From: Anastrepha obliqua | Lineage: Eukaryota; Arthropoda; Insecta; Diptera; Tephritidae | Assembly (NCBI RefSeq): GCF_027943255.1 | Contig: NC_072893.1 | Location: 124,619,784 to 124,683,783 of the forward strand | Direction: 5' to 3' | Length of the DNA: 64,000 nt | Shown here: piece after piece, positions 23,444-34,799 of the stretch | Layout: every line of letters starts with the position of its first letter | How positions within the stretch are numbered: position 1 is the first letter of the stretch | The notes under the pieces: generated by a model | Seen by the model: the letters and a program-made list of their open reading frames with translations, nothing else | Database searches by the model: none | What the model was told of the DNA's origin: nothing | Program-made: the position numbers and the translations under genes

Positions 23444-23698
23444 AGCGAGTCAGAAAAGTTCTTGCGGTTGTCATTTAGCCACTCTGGTGCTGATTTCAAA
23501 TATCTTATCGGCAAATGCGCCCCAAAGTAGGCTTTTAGAAAGTGCTTTTGATAGAGAAGGGGATAGAAATTAGCAAACCTTATTTGGAGTATGTAAAACA
23601 TTGTGACGTATATATATTGAATCAGTGTATGTATGTACGTGTTGCGGAAAAAGTTGGATTGGATAATTATACAGCATGAGTTAATATTACAGCTGGTG
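23444..23698 (+). repeat. Left arm of a large inverted repeat
   Basis: The segment with CTTGCGGTTGTCATT, AATGCGCCCCAAAGTAGGCT, TTGAATCAGTGTAT, GTTGCGGAAAAA and AATATTACAGCTGGT matches the reverse complement of 28678-29080 in the same order. The right arm has about 150 extra bp in the middle. The arms enclose about 5 kb of very AT-rich DNA. Confidence 0.82.
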
Positions 23699-24579
23699 TT
23701 CCCTAAAATTTTTGAAGAAATTTACGGAACTTTGAATAAAAAAAATTTTCTTAATTTTATGTATAATAAAGTTACTGTTCCGTTATAAAAAAGGCAAATT
23801 ATTGAAATTCTGCACAAATAGTTTATCAAAAATAATTTCGAAACATTTAATTTTTATATTATATATATATGTAATATATATATTTTTTTTTTTTTGCTTT
23901 GAGAATTTTTTATAATATACTTGCTTTAGAAGAAAATTCTTGAGCATTATTTTCGAGAGTAAAAGATATTAAAAAACGTTTATTTTTATTCTTTTTATAT
24001 AATTAGCCCTTAAAAATTTGTATTTTCTGTTACTTCTCATATATCAGAATATTTTAATTTAATTTTTCGATAAAAATGAGTTCCACAGTATGATTTCCAA
24101 GTATCTTTTTTTTCATGAAAGAAATAACTTTGAATCAAAAATCCGAGGGTTTGGACTAAAACTGTAAACCACATTGCTACTGATGGTATTTTTGCTTTTA
24201 CTTTTGATAAAATAGTTTACAGTGTTTTTTTGTTCAAGACTTTTACTAAACATCTAAATTTAAAAATAATTATTTGATTATTTTATTTTCAAATGAACAA
24301 TATTTTCGGAACATAAAACATATAGAACATAAAAATTAAGACTGCTAAGTAACACTTTCATATTAAACAAAAAATTTGGCAATAGAAAAAATAAAAAATT
24401 TAATTAATTAAAAAAAAATCTTCAACTGTTATTACTAATTTTTAAGAAATATTTTTTGGTTACGTTAAATTTCTTGTAAAAGAAGGACTTCTATGTAATT
24501 TGCGGGTATTTGGAATAAAGCAATAAGAATTACCAATTTTTTTTACCAGCGAAAGAAAGTTTATTTTTTTTAATGAATT

Positions 24580-25715
24580 TAAAAATTTGTTTAATTTTTT
24601 TTTTAGAAAAAATTTTATTTCTTTTTATAATAGATATTTGTGGTATTACTTTCGATTTTTAAGAAATTTTAGAGAAAAACATTGTTTCAAAACTTTTCAT
24701 ATTACTGATTAAAAAACATTAACACAGAAGCAGTTCTTTTTTATTTCTGTGACATTTGGATAGAGAGAAAAAATTATTTTTAAAATTTTTTTTTTAAATC
24801 CAATTTTATCTTTTTTTTGTTTTCAATTTTATCTGAAAAAAATTAATATTTATTTTATAATTGGTATTTACGTTTTTACACTTGATTGTAGGGAAAATTT
24901 AAGAAAAACATTGTTCCCCGACTTTTCATATTAATTTAAAATTAAAACACATTAACTTTGAAATGAAATTTGTTTTCTTCGTTAAATTTGAATATTTTTC
25001 TTTTCTTGTAACATTTTGAATAGAGAAACAAATTTGATTTCTAAAATTTCTTTTATTTTTAGCTGAAAAAATTTTTGCTGTAAAAATTAAAAGCAAAAAT
25101 TTATTTCAATTTAAATACAATTTTGCTGCTAAATACTTTTTATAGTTGTGTTTTTATATTTACTTTGCATAAAAAAATTTTTTAAATCTTAAAATTCAAA
25201 TTAAAAAAAGTCCTCTGAATATTTTATTTCGTAATATTTACAATATATGATTTGAAAACAAAATAATTTTATTTTTATCGCAGTTAGTTTGTTTCACGAC
25301 TTTTGATATTAATTTAAAATTAAAAAACATTAACTTTGCAAGAAAATTTGTCTTGTATTGGTCAAATTTGAATATTTTTCTTTTCTTGCGACAATTTGAA
25401 TAGAGAAAACAAATTGATTTTCTTAAATTTCTTTTATTTTTAGCTGAAAAAAATTTTACAGCTTAATTTTATTGAATTTTTTACTTTTTATTTCAAAAAA
25501 TTTTATTGTCTACCTCAAAATAAATTTTTTTATTGTATTTTTGATACAATTCCGCTGCTAACATGTTCTTATAGTTAGTGTTTTTATATTTACTTTGTAT
25601 ACAAAAAAATTTAGAAGTCTTAAAATTCAAATTTAAAAAAGGTCCTCTAAATATTTTTTTTTCTCAATATTTATGTAATTTATAAAAAAATATATTCTTT
25701 TTATCGGAGTTCGCG
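24580..25715 (+). repeat. AT-rich imperfect direct repeats
   Basis: Recurring text includes CATATTAATTTAAAATTAAA (24.93 kb; 25.30 kb with one change), ACATTAACTTTG (24950 and 25328), AAATTTGAATATTTTTCTTT (24984 and 25366) and TCTTTTATTTTTAGCTGAAA (25050 and 25430). The step is about 375 bp. A weaker earlier copy lies from about 24600 to 24800. The rest of the AT-rich block (23.7-24.6 kb) shows no other structure. Confidence 0.7.
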
Positions 25716-26775
25716 AGTTTTCACAAAGTCAAACATCGTACAAAAATTCATACCTTTGCATTCTTGAATAACGGCAAAATATATCAATTACTCCGATTCT
25801 TACTCTTCATCGCTGCATACACAAAAATTTTCAACCACACACAATTTCCTCCAACAAATTCGCAGCTAAAAGTTGTATAAGAGCAACGAAGATTCTTCGA
25901 AAGTGCAAAGATAAAAGTTGAAATCAGAATAAATACGCAACTCGAGCCATGCATTCAGCCAATGAGTCAAGCACTGAGTTTGTGTGGCAATCGATGTGCT
26001 CGTCACGCATTCTATCGGTCAGCGCACTTCTTACGCTGGCAGTCGATCACTCCGCTCTGCCAGACAACTAAATACACGCATAAGTCAACTGAAATAAACT
26101 TTACGGCAAACTTCCCCGCAAACACGCAGTGATAAGTACAAAAACAAAATTTAAGTTTTATCTAAAAGTTTTTCTGCCACCAAATGTTTATTTGTCGCAT
26201 ACGATTATATTTCTGTTCAATTCGAATGTACTTCTGCTCGCATCACTAACTTATCTGGGATTTTGTGGTATTTGTACGCAAGCTTTTCATGGCTACTGTA
26301 TTTGAAAAGTTTCTCCTGCACTTTTGTGAGTAGTTTTCTTATGTCGATAAAAATAAATGAAAAAAGCAAGGTCATCATTTATTTTAAGATTGAAGGATTT
26401 AAATCTAACGAAAGTTGAGCATTTTATGCTTCTGCGGTGGAATTGAAGACACAAATTCGGAATTTTTTAATTATACAAGGAATACCCACACAATTTGGGA
26501 GGGTGCAATTACTCCAACTCGAAATAAAACTACTGGATCCATATTTTAATAAACTATGTTTTGCCTTTTGCTTACTTAAGTAAACTTTTTTTGTATGTTT
26601 CAAAAATGTGAGAAAAAGTTTAAAATAATTGCTCGTGGGGAATACCTAGTGTGAACCCATAAACTACATGAACCCATCTAAAACATGAATAAGAATAAAA
26701 AACAATAAGAAAATTAGAATAAAGTTAGAAAGAATAGTAATATAAATTTTAATATAAAAAATTGATATTTTGAAT

Positions 26776-27250
26776 TTAGTAGACGCAAGAGGGTTAAAAT
26801 GTTTTACAGCATTATTTTTTGAAAATTTTTACTAAGGGGTTCTCAGTCAAAAACAAATGCATTAGGTGAATGTGAAAGGTCACTAGAAAAAATTCACTGC
26901 TAATCTTCTCAGAAAAATCGATAGAAAAATTAATTTGGTGGGTTGGGAAGATCACTGGATTGTCAGAATGATTTGAAAAAAATTTCCTAGAGATCTTCTC
27001 GTACAAAGAAGAATTTGGTGGTCGGAGGATTAAAATTACGAGCAGCATTATTTTTAGAAAATAGAGGTCTTCTCAGACTATATCTGTATGCGAAGAAAAG
27101 AAATTTCATTGCTCAAAAATCGATAGACAATTTAATTCGGTGGGTTTAAAAGAATACTGGAATGAAAAAGTTTAACTAGAGATCTTCTCCTACAAAATCT
27201 ATATACGAGGTTACTAGAGGATTAAAATATTCGGGAAAAGTATTTGGTGT
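26776..27250 (+). repeat. About 190-240-bp imperfect tandem repeat
   Basis: Units start near 26790 (GGGTTAAAATG), 27026 (GGATTAAAATT) and 27213 (GGATTAAAATATT). They share ACAGCATTATTTTT-like sequence, GTCTTCTCAG, AAAAATCGATAGA, AATTTGGTGGG and AGAGATCTTCTC. A similar GGTCTTCTCGAATAG block reappears at 28567. Confidence 0.7.
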
Positions 27251-27271
27251 AAAATTTATTTATTTACTTAA

Positions 27272-28005
27272 GGGGACAGATACCTATAAATGGCCATATT
27301 TTCCCTGATTTTCATTAAAATTATTTAAAATGAGGAAGTCAATATATTTTTTTCACAATTGGCATACAGGTTATTTATACAATAAAGTAGTATAAATTTT
27401 TTTTATTATTTTAATCATTTAAAATGGCGGATGTACACTCAATTCTTCCAGAAAGGTCGCAGCGGGGCTTCTCAATCGGCGGGCATTGTAGCATCGGCGT
27501 TAGTGAGCTGAATACAAAAAACCAAAAATTCTTTTGTTTATTAATGTAATAATTTCTATATGAATTAACAGTAAATGGAAAAAACATTCGCGGAATAAAA
27601 TGCATAAGAAAAATGAATTTTGGGGCGCATTTTCCCACTAGTTTTGCTTCGAAAAAAATTATTTTTTCGAAAAATTTTCGAAAAGTTGAAACACATATAA
27701 AGTAACATCATGACAAAGATGTATGCAAACTTTCAGGGAGGTCGGTCAATAACTTTTTGAGTTATCGTGTACGCCAATTCGAAAAATATAGTTTTGAGAA
27801 AAACGCATATAAAGTTTGAATACTTACCTATACCTCTCCCAGCGGTCGAACGCAAAGAATAGAGTCGTCACGGTTGACGATCTAAAATATAATAAATACT
27901 TAAATTTACGTTCTAAACATTTTTGGCATATTCCTAAAGGATTATATTAACATTTTATGAAAACACAAAAATTTGTTTCTCGAAATTTTACGGGTATCTG
28001 TCCCC
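27272..28005. mobile_element. TTAA-flanked non-autonomous element (734 bp)
   Basis: GGGGACAGATACC at 27272-27284 is the exact complement of 27993-28005. TTAA lies outside both ends (27268-27271 and 28006-28009). The interior has no transposase and only short frames. The TTAA duplication suggests a piggyBac-like mobiliser, although the ends start GGGG rather than the commoner CCC, so the superfamily is uncertain. Confidence 0.8.
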
Positions 28006-28677
28006 TTAATTTTTCACATTTATTTATATTTTAATCTTTTATTTCAATTAATAACCTACAAATCAAAAATGTTGACTTCCTTTCAAAAAATTATTGATTT
28101 ATTTCAATTCACTTAGCCTACTCCTTAAATTCGACAATATTTTCATATCCAAAAAATATTTGACAATCCTACGCAGAAGTCCTGTTTTACTAAGAAACCT
28201 AACCTAACCTAAAAATATCTAGTTTAAAAACTAACTGCACTTAAACAAAATTTTTAAAATTAAAATGTCTTGAAAAAATATTATTTGACTAGACTAGGCG
28301 TCTAGTAAAAATGTTGCCCCAGCTTTTGCTTTAAAGAAAACAGCAAAAAAAGTAGTTTTCCATGAAAACCACATACTTGGCAATCCTCTTTTTTTATAGA
28401 AAAATTAAATCAAAAAATTCTGATACATAAGTAGTAACAGAAGATACGAACGAAAATAATATTGTAGGATTTTTTTTTAATTATCTTGTAAAAAATTATA
28501 AAAAAAATATTCCAAATTTTTTTTCGAAATTATTTTTGGTAATATATTTGCCCAGAATGAAAAACAGGTCTTCTCGAATAGCGCAACAATAAATTTCTTA
28601 TACTAAAATTATAAAAAAGATCCATATTCATAGAAAAAGTTTCGCTTCAGGAGTTTTCTTGAATAACTTTATCGAAA

Positions 28678-29080
28678 ACCAGCTGTTATATTAACTTATG
28701 CGGTATAATTACCCAATCCACATTTTTCCGCAACATATACATAAATACACTGATTCAAATGTATAACAAATTTTTTTAGACTCCAAATAAACTCTGCTTC
28801 TTTTATTTGTTTCATTCTCAATAATCAATTCACGTGCCTATTCTCATTTTCTTTTGCAAATATGAAAAAGCACCACAAGGTCTGCGCTCTACCCAAACTT
28901 CAAATAAATCCTCTGAATTACTTTACTCGTACTTATACAGCCTAACTGAGAATTTTTCTGCCCTTCTATATCAAAAGCATTTTCTAAAAGCCTACTTTGG
29001 GGCGCATTTCGCGATAAGACATTTGAAATCAGCGCCGGAGTGATGAAATGACAACCGCAAAACCTTTTCTTAAACTCGTT
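28678..29080 (-). repeat. Right arm of a large inverted repeat
   Basis: Reverse complement of 23444-23698 with about 150 bp of additional sequence near 28.80-28.95 kb. Chance frames of up to 144 codons overlap this arm on the minus strand but show no domain. Confidence 0.82.
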
Positions 29081-29084
29081 AAAA

Positions 29085-30990
29085 TACAAGCGAGAAAAGG
29101 GTGGGTTTCTGTTCTCAAATTTAATATTGGAATCTGAAGTAAAGCAAGGTATTCTAAAATGGTGCAAGAAATTCATTAAAACTCCTAATGCAACCAAAAC
29201 TTTATCGATTTTCATGAAATACTTAAACTTTTTAAGACTTCTTAAGGACTTACCAAGGCCTTCAAATAAATTTACAAAATACTCTTCAGTGAAAACTCCT
29301 GTGGTAACTACAAAATCATGCAAACTTTCTGGCTTAACTCAACTTTTTACTCTCCAACTGATGTAAAAATAAATTAAAATAATCCGTAAAATCTTCAATT
29401 GTCAACAACACTCTTGCATGCGTAAATTTTCGTAGCAAAAGTTGAGAAAAGAATACATGCCGCAAACATAAACAACAACACATGTCTTCACTCACACTCA
29501 ACGCTCTCAACTCAAAACAATATGTTGCGTATACGACGTGTGTCACTTTAGGAGCAGCAACACGACAAGGAGACACATTCAAGCACACAAACAGGCCTCA
29601 CAATTGGCAAACAATATTTTCTAGAAAGTTTTCATTACACATACTAGTACAATGTATGCAAACAAACGCACTCACACATGCGCTATAGGCTGTTGAATAG
29701 TTTTACGTGAAATGAAAGGAAAAAAAGTGACGTTTCTCTGACCGGCTGACGAACTGTTCGACTATTGCATTGTAAATTAAAAAGTTGTCGCCATGCAAAA
29801 ATTGCATTGCCAACTTTTGTCACAAACTGCAATTGTCCGTAATTTCTCAGCATGTCAACAAGCTGCATGCATACTGCGCCGTAGGTGCAGATGTATGTTG
29901 TGTTAAGGAGTCTCAGCCTACTGGCGAATTCAAATGCAAAAAAAGTCACGCTTCTCAAAGCTTATAAGAAAAATTTTAATTTTTAATTTTTTCGTCAAAA
30001 ATTTTATGACTTCCAATGAAATATTTCGACTCCATAGAGCGATACTGCTGAGTTCGTCTCAGTTGATAGCAACTCTAAAAATTGAGTTTCCTAGGAAAAA
30101 AAATGTATTATCAATCAAGAAAAAAACGATTGGACACAAAGGAGCTCAGCTGCTAGAAAATTGGAAACTTAAAAGACTTGCATAAAATTCAAAAAACAAT
30201 ATTTTTGAATAAAAAAAATAATTTTTTTTTGATAGAGATATTTCCAGAATAGACTAATTTTCGTACAAATCCCTTAAGCTAAAATATTTTGGTCGAAATT
30301 ATAAAACAAACCAAACCTTCACTTGAAAAAGCAGCCCGCTCATTTCTACGCTAGCACCTTAATGTACCGTTATACGAGTATGCGCACACAAATCAAGATA
30401 AAATGTAAATTTAATAACTAACAGAGAATAGAATTTGAAAATCTGTTGCAAATTTTTGGGCAGGTAGTTCAAGGAGAAAGTTTTCGAATTATAAATTCGT
30501 TATTACTCACACACTAACATATTATACACATATGTAGTATAAGCCAGTGCACATATTTCCAAAAACTTCACCCCGCCCGACTCCGCTTCGCACTGGGTCT
30601 CCTCCGTCAGGTATGCTCGGCATACTTTTAATCTCCTTGCAAAGTTTTGTCTGCATTGTCGCTTTTACTGACCGAAAGCTCGTGAAAATTTTATTCCCAA
30701 CCATATGGTAGGCCATGCGCCAACAACAACAACAATAAACACTACAAAAATTACAAGAAAACCAGCAATACAGAAAGTAACATCTACAACTACCTAGCCT
30801 AAAACAATTGCCGGCATTGATTCAGCAAACATACCATTTGCAGATTGCAGCTATTAAAAGTTTTGAGCTGCAACCACAAAAACAACAATTACTTTACAAA
30901 TGTGTTAATATGTGACAAAAAGTTCACGAACACGCACATATTACGCACTACAGAATTTATGGGAAGCGAGCGAATTTGTTAAATAATGTG
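29085..30990. other. Intronic sequence without recognisable gene
   Basis: No exon, repeat array or RNA gene recognised. A GTATGCTCGGCATAC palindrome at about 30612-30626 resembles paired motif halves. Frames up to about 90 codons look random. Confidence 0.45.
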
Positions 30991-30992
30991 AA

Positions 30993-31290
30993 GTGCATGC
31001 ACGCCTCGAAGCGCCTAGAAGTATGCATACCAAATTTACAAATAGCTTGGGTTGTTATTTTGTGTTGCGTAAAATTATTGGGAAGCTGTTAAAGTATAAA
31101 ATTTACATGCAAAGGCTCATAAACCGAAATAACAAACCCCCCAAGCGCCTAAAAATATGTAATGTGAGTGAGAAAGCTACAAGATTTTGTATTAATTATA
31201 GTCGCGCTAATATACTAATTCAGAAATTTCCGAGAAATTTTCAATTTATGCACTCTAAGCGCCTAAAAGTATGCACTAATTTTTAAGCAA
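30993..31290 (+). repeat. Three motif copies just upstream of the IS6 exon
   Basis: GCGCCTAGAAGTATGC (31011), GCGCCTAAAAATATGT (31145) and GCGCCTAAAAGTATGC (31259, the cleanest match in the window) lie within 250 bp, the last ending about 140 bp before the splice acceptor at 31415. Spacing is about 134 and 114 bp. Confidence 0.8.
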
Positions 31291-31415
31291 GGCTTTTGCT
31301 GCATTCATAGCCGCCTTAGAAAGCTGATCAATCCAATACCAATAATAAAATATTTCCTCTTTGCTATTTCTCTGCTAAACTTTTCCTTTTTGTCTCTCTT
31401 TTTCTCTTCATTTAG

Positions 31416-31657
31416 ATTGGTTCCTTCTTCATGATTAATCTCTGCCTCGTCGTTATCGCCACCCAGTTTTCCGAGACGAAAAAACGCGAAATGGAACGTA
31501 TGCGACAGGAGCGCGCACGCTACACTTCCACCTCTACGCTGGCATCCAGCACCAACAACTCAGAGCCGGCCACCTGCTATGCAGAGATTGTCAAATATAT
31601 AGCGCATCTGTGGCGGCGTTTCAAGCGGCGCATGTTAAAGAAGTACAGATTATATAA
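31416..31657 (+). CDS. Ca-alpha1T: T-type Ca2+ channel alpha-1, exon: IS6 and start of I-II linker
   Basis: The exon follows a pyrimidine tract and TTTAG and begins in phase 0. It encodes [18 protein letters not shown], completing pore-lining helix IS6, then [18 protein letters not shown], the conserved start of the I-II cytoplasmic linker in Cav3 channels. A Ser/Thr-rich stretch and [19 protein letters not shown] follow, the last with a dense basic cluster. I place the donor at TATAA/GTATGA (exon end 31657, phase 2). A donor 15 bp earlier (AGAA/GTACAG, end 31642) keeps the same phase and cannot be excluded. Joined to the next exon, codon AA+A gives Lys. The in-frame read-through beyond 31657 ([13 protein letters not shown]) is intron. 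Confidence 0.9.
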
Positions 31658-32014
31658 GTATGATAATTATAGTTTTGATTTGATTTTGTTTGTTTCGAAT
31701 ACTTTCAGTTACTTACAGTAACCCCCACAGAAAGAAAAAAACATATTATGAGAAGAATATACTCGTATACATATAAATAATTACGTACGAATCATTTCGT
31801 TAATGAGTGAGCCAACAAGTTAGACCCCACTAACAAACCTAACCCCCTTAGAGCGATATTAAAGCCTTGTAACGTTACAGTAGCAAACCAGACCCCTTAG
31901 CTTAAATAAATTCATGAATTTTAAAATAATATTAAACGCTGAACAGAACGTTCAGCTCGTCGAAAAAATTTGAAATCGTGCAAAAAATTAATTATTATAA
32001 CTCAAGGAAATATT

Positions 32015-33800
32015 AAGCACAAATTTGCGCCCAAAAGTAGACTAACAACATTTCCATAAGCATTTCGCAAGACACTTTCATAATAAGAAACCATCTGCAT
32101 AGAACTGAGAATGTGCTAAATTAGTTCGAAAATAATAATGCATATAAAATCTTTCTTCACTCCCGAAAATAGACCTCTGGAAAGTAATCGCATACAACAA
32201 AAAAATGTTCAGTCAAAAATCTATTTTACTACCAATAAGATTATTAATTGGAAAATACCCATAGAAGTTCAAGCTAAGCTCAAATATGCGCCCAAAAGTA
32301 GGCCAACAAATTTAAAAAACATAACAAAGTCACTTTAATAATAAGTAACAACTCAGGCTTTAAACAATGCTAAGTTTTCATCGAGTTCCATTTAAAAGTA
32401 TTTTCGACGCCGAAAAGTATGCTGCAAGTATTTACTCTTTAGTTTTAAAACCCCCATCTATGAAAAATAATCGCATTCAAAAAATAAAACTTGTGATCAA
32501 AAGTCCATCTTACTGTCAATAAAATTATTCATTTGAAAACAAAGTTAAAAAAAATCGAACTTAAATAAGTTTGAGCCTAAAAGTAGAACAAAAATTTTCA
32601 AAAATATTTTTCAAATGACTTTCATAACTCAGATCTTAAGCCAAGCTAAATATTTATCAAAGCTCATTCAAAATTATTTTCCATGCCGAAAAGTATGCTG
32701 CAAGTATTTACTTCCTAATCTTAGAACTCCCCACCTCTGATGTGTAATTGTATACAACAAAAAAATTCTGAGTCAAAAGCCCATTTTACTACTAATAAGG
32801 TCATCTATTTGAAAAAAATGCATGAAAGTTCAAACTGCGCTCGAATATGCGCCCATAAATGTGACAAAAAATTTTCTAAAATACTTTTCAGATCTTAAGC
32901 TGAGCTAAATAGTTATCAAAGCCCATTCAAACTTATTTCCGTCCCCGGAAAATATGGTGTATATATCAACTTTCAATTCTAAAACCCATACAATCAAAAA
33001 ATTTCGAATAACAGTTCATTTTACGGTCAATAAAATTATCCGTTTGGCAGTGAAATTCAAAAACTTCAAACTAAAATAAACGTGCGCCTAAAATTAGATC
33101 AAAAAATATAAAAAAAATTTCTCAAGACACTTTCATAATAAGCAGCAACTTTCCGCGCTGGAAAGTATGCTACAAATATTTACTTTCCAACTTAAGAACT
33201 CCGCACCTATGAAAAGTAATAATGCACAATAAAAAATTTTCAGTCAAGAGTCCATTTTACTGTCAATGAAATTAAGCGCTTGAAAACGAAATCCGAAAAA
33301 GCAAACTAAGACAAAACATGCACCTTAAATTAGACCAACAGAATTTCCATTCAAGGTTTTAAATTCACTTTCATAACTGAAAGGGAGGTTATTTTTTCAA
33401 ATTTGACGTAAAATCCTTATCGGCCCTGAAAGTATGCTGCAAATAATAGAACCACTTTCTACTTCTAACAAAATAAATAATAATAAAAATGAGGTACTAC
33501 GAAACCAGAAAAAATTACAAAACCAATACAATTGTGAGAGCAAAAAATGCGCCTTAGATTATATCGCACAAATCTATCACGCTGAAAAGTATGCCACTAA
33601 GTAACGCTTTGCAATAAATGCTTAACATGAAAATTCAAAATAAATATATACTATATTTTTCCCCAAAATCTTCTTCAGACACTCATAATGGCATAGCTCA
33701 ACCCTAAAATATGCTATTACAAATTAAAAGAAAAGAATGTAGAAGGAAATGTGAATAGACTCGCATTAACTATGAATGCAGTAAAATAACGCTTATGCCC
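32015..33800 (+). repeat. About 260-bp degenerate tandem array, six to seven units
   Basis: Each unit carries, in order, a GCGCCCAAAAGTAGA-like block (32028, 32287, 32574, 32850, 33084, 33310, 33551) and a GCCGAAAAGTATGCTGCAAG-like block followed by TATTTAC (32408, 32684, 32943, 33162, 33420, 33577). Then comes a CATTTTACTGTCAATAAAAT-like block (32222, 32510, 32780, 33010, 33250). Steps are about 215-290 bp. Both of the first two blocks are versions of the GCGCCTAAAAGTATGC core. The array starts about 360 bp after the IS6 exon. Confidence 0.85.
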
Positions 33801-34059
33801 AAAATTATTATATGTTATAGAAATATCGCATTGGTACTGAAAGAAGGGCTTGGAAATCTTCAAATGCAATCTACGTAGTTGCAATTTAATATCAATATTG
33901 AAAACCCCTTAAATTGTTTTGTCAACAATTCTAAAGCTACCATATAGAAGAAAGAAGACGAAATCAACCATGAATTCCGTATTGAAAAATTTAAAGTTGG
34001 CATTAGAATGAATTTATGTAAGGAAAAATTGAGAAACGATGTTAAAAAGATCTTGAATC

Positions 34060-34345
34060 AAATTTCAAAGTACACATCCTTATTTGATTGAAAGTGAACA
34101 TATCAAATGCGCCTAAAACTGTGTTACGCAAGTAACATTCTACTCCAAAATATTTAGAAATATTTAAAAAATATAGTGGAAGCAATGGTCTGCACAAGAC
34201 TGTAATGCTAATGATGATGATGATTTAAAATAATAAAAGTTATCATATTTAATGCGCCTAAAACTACGTTACTCAAGTAAAATTTAATTTTAAAATATTT
34301 TAAAGTATTTGAAATATTGTTTTTCGCCTGAAATTATGCTAAACA
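34060..34345 (+). repeat. About 143-bp tandem dimer with the same core
   Basis: ATGCGCCTAAAACTGTGTTA plus CGCAAGTAACATT (34107) and ATGCGCCTAAAACTACGTTA plus CTCAAGTAAAATT (34252) sit in parallel contexts (CATATCAAATGCG / CATATTTAATGCG, then AAATATTT). A third partial copy (CGCCTGAAATTATGC) is at 34326. Isolated copies follow at 34612 and 34779. Confidence 0.75.
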
Positions 34346-34799
34346 AAGCAGCTGTATTAATATTTTTCAAGGAGATCTGATCAGAAGGCGCTTTAGAGCC
34401 ACTGCATTTTCCATAGCAGATCACATAGAATTTTTAAGCATTCTTAGCTTAATCCCAATACTAAAAAGCTAGCTTATAATGCCTTTAAAGCTCACTCTTC
34501 TGCTACAAGCGAGCAGCATTTTTCTCTTCCTCCTCCTCTTACGTTGCTACTTTAATAGTTACAAAAAAAGTCGGTGAAATCGCCACGAATATTTTAGAAA
34601 AAAATCGCTTTAAGCACCAAAAAGTATGCTTATAAAAATCAAAAAACTTCCCACTGCTTTGTGTGCACCCAAAGTTCAATACTGATTTTCAAAATTCAAG
34701 GATATTTGAATTTCTGTTCTCGTTTTTTTCAGCATAGCATTTTAATTAATCGTGCATCTATGCAAACCTAAATTGTGCGCCAAAATGTAGGCAATTTTT

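Noticed and set aside
28889..29323. A 144-codon minus-strand frame
   Set aside because: It overlaps the right arm of the inverted repeat; the left arm does not keep the frame, and no domain is visible.
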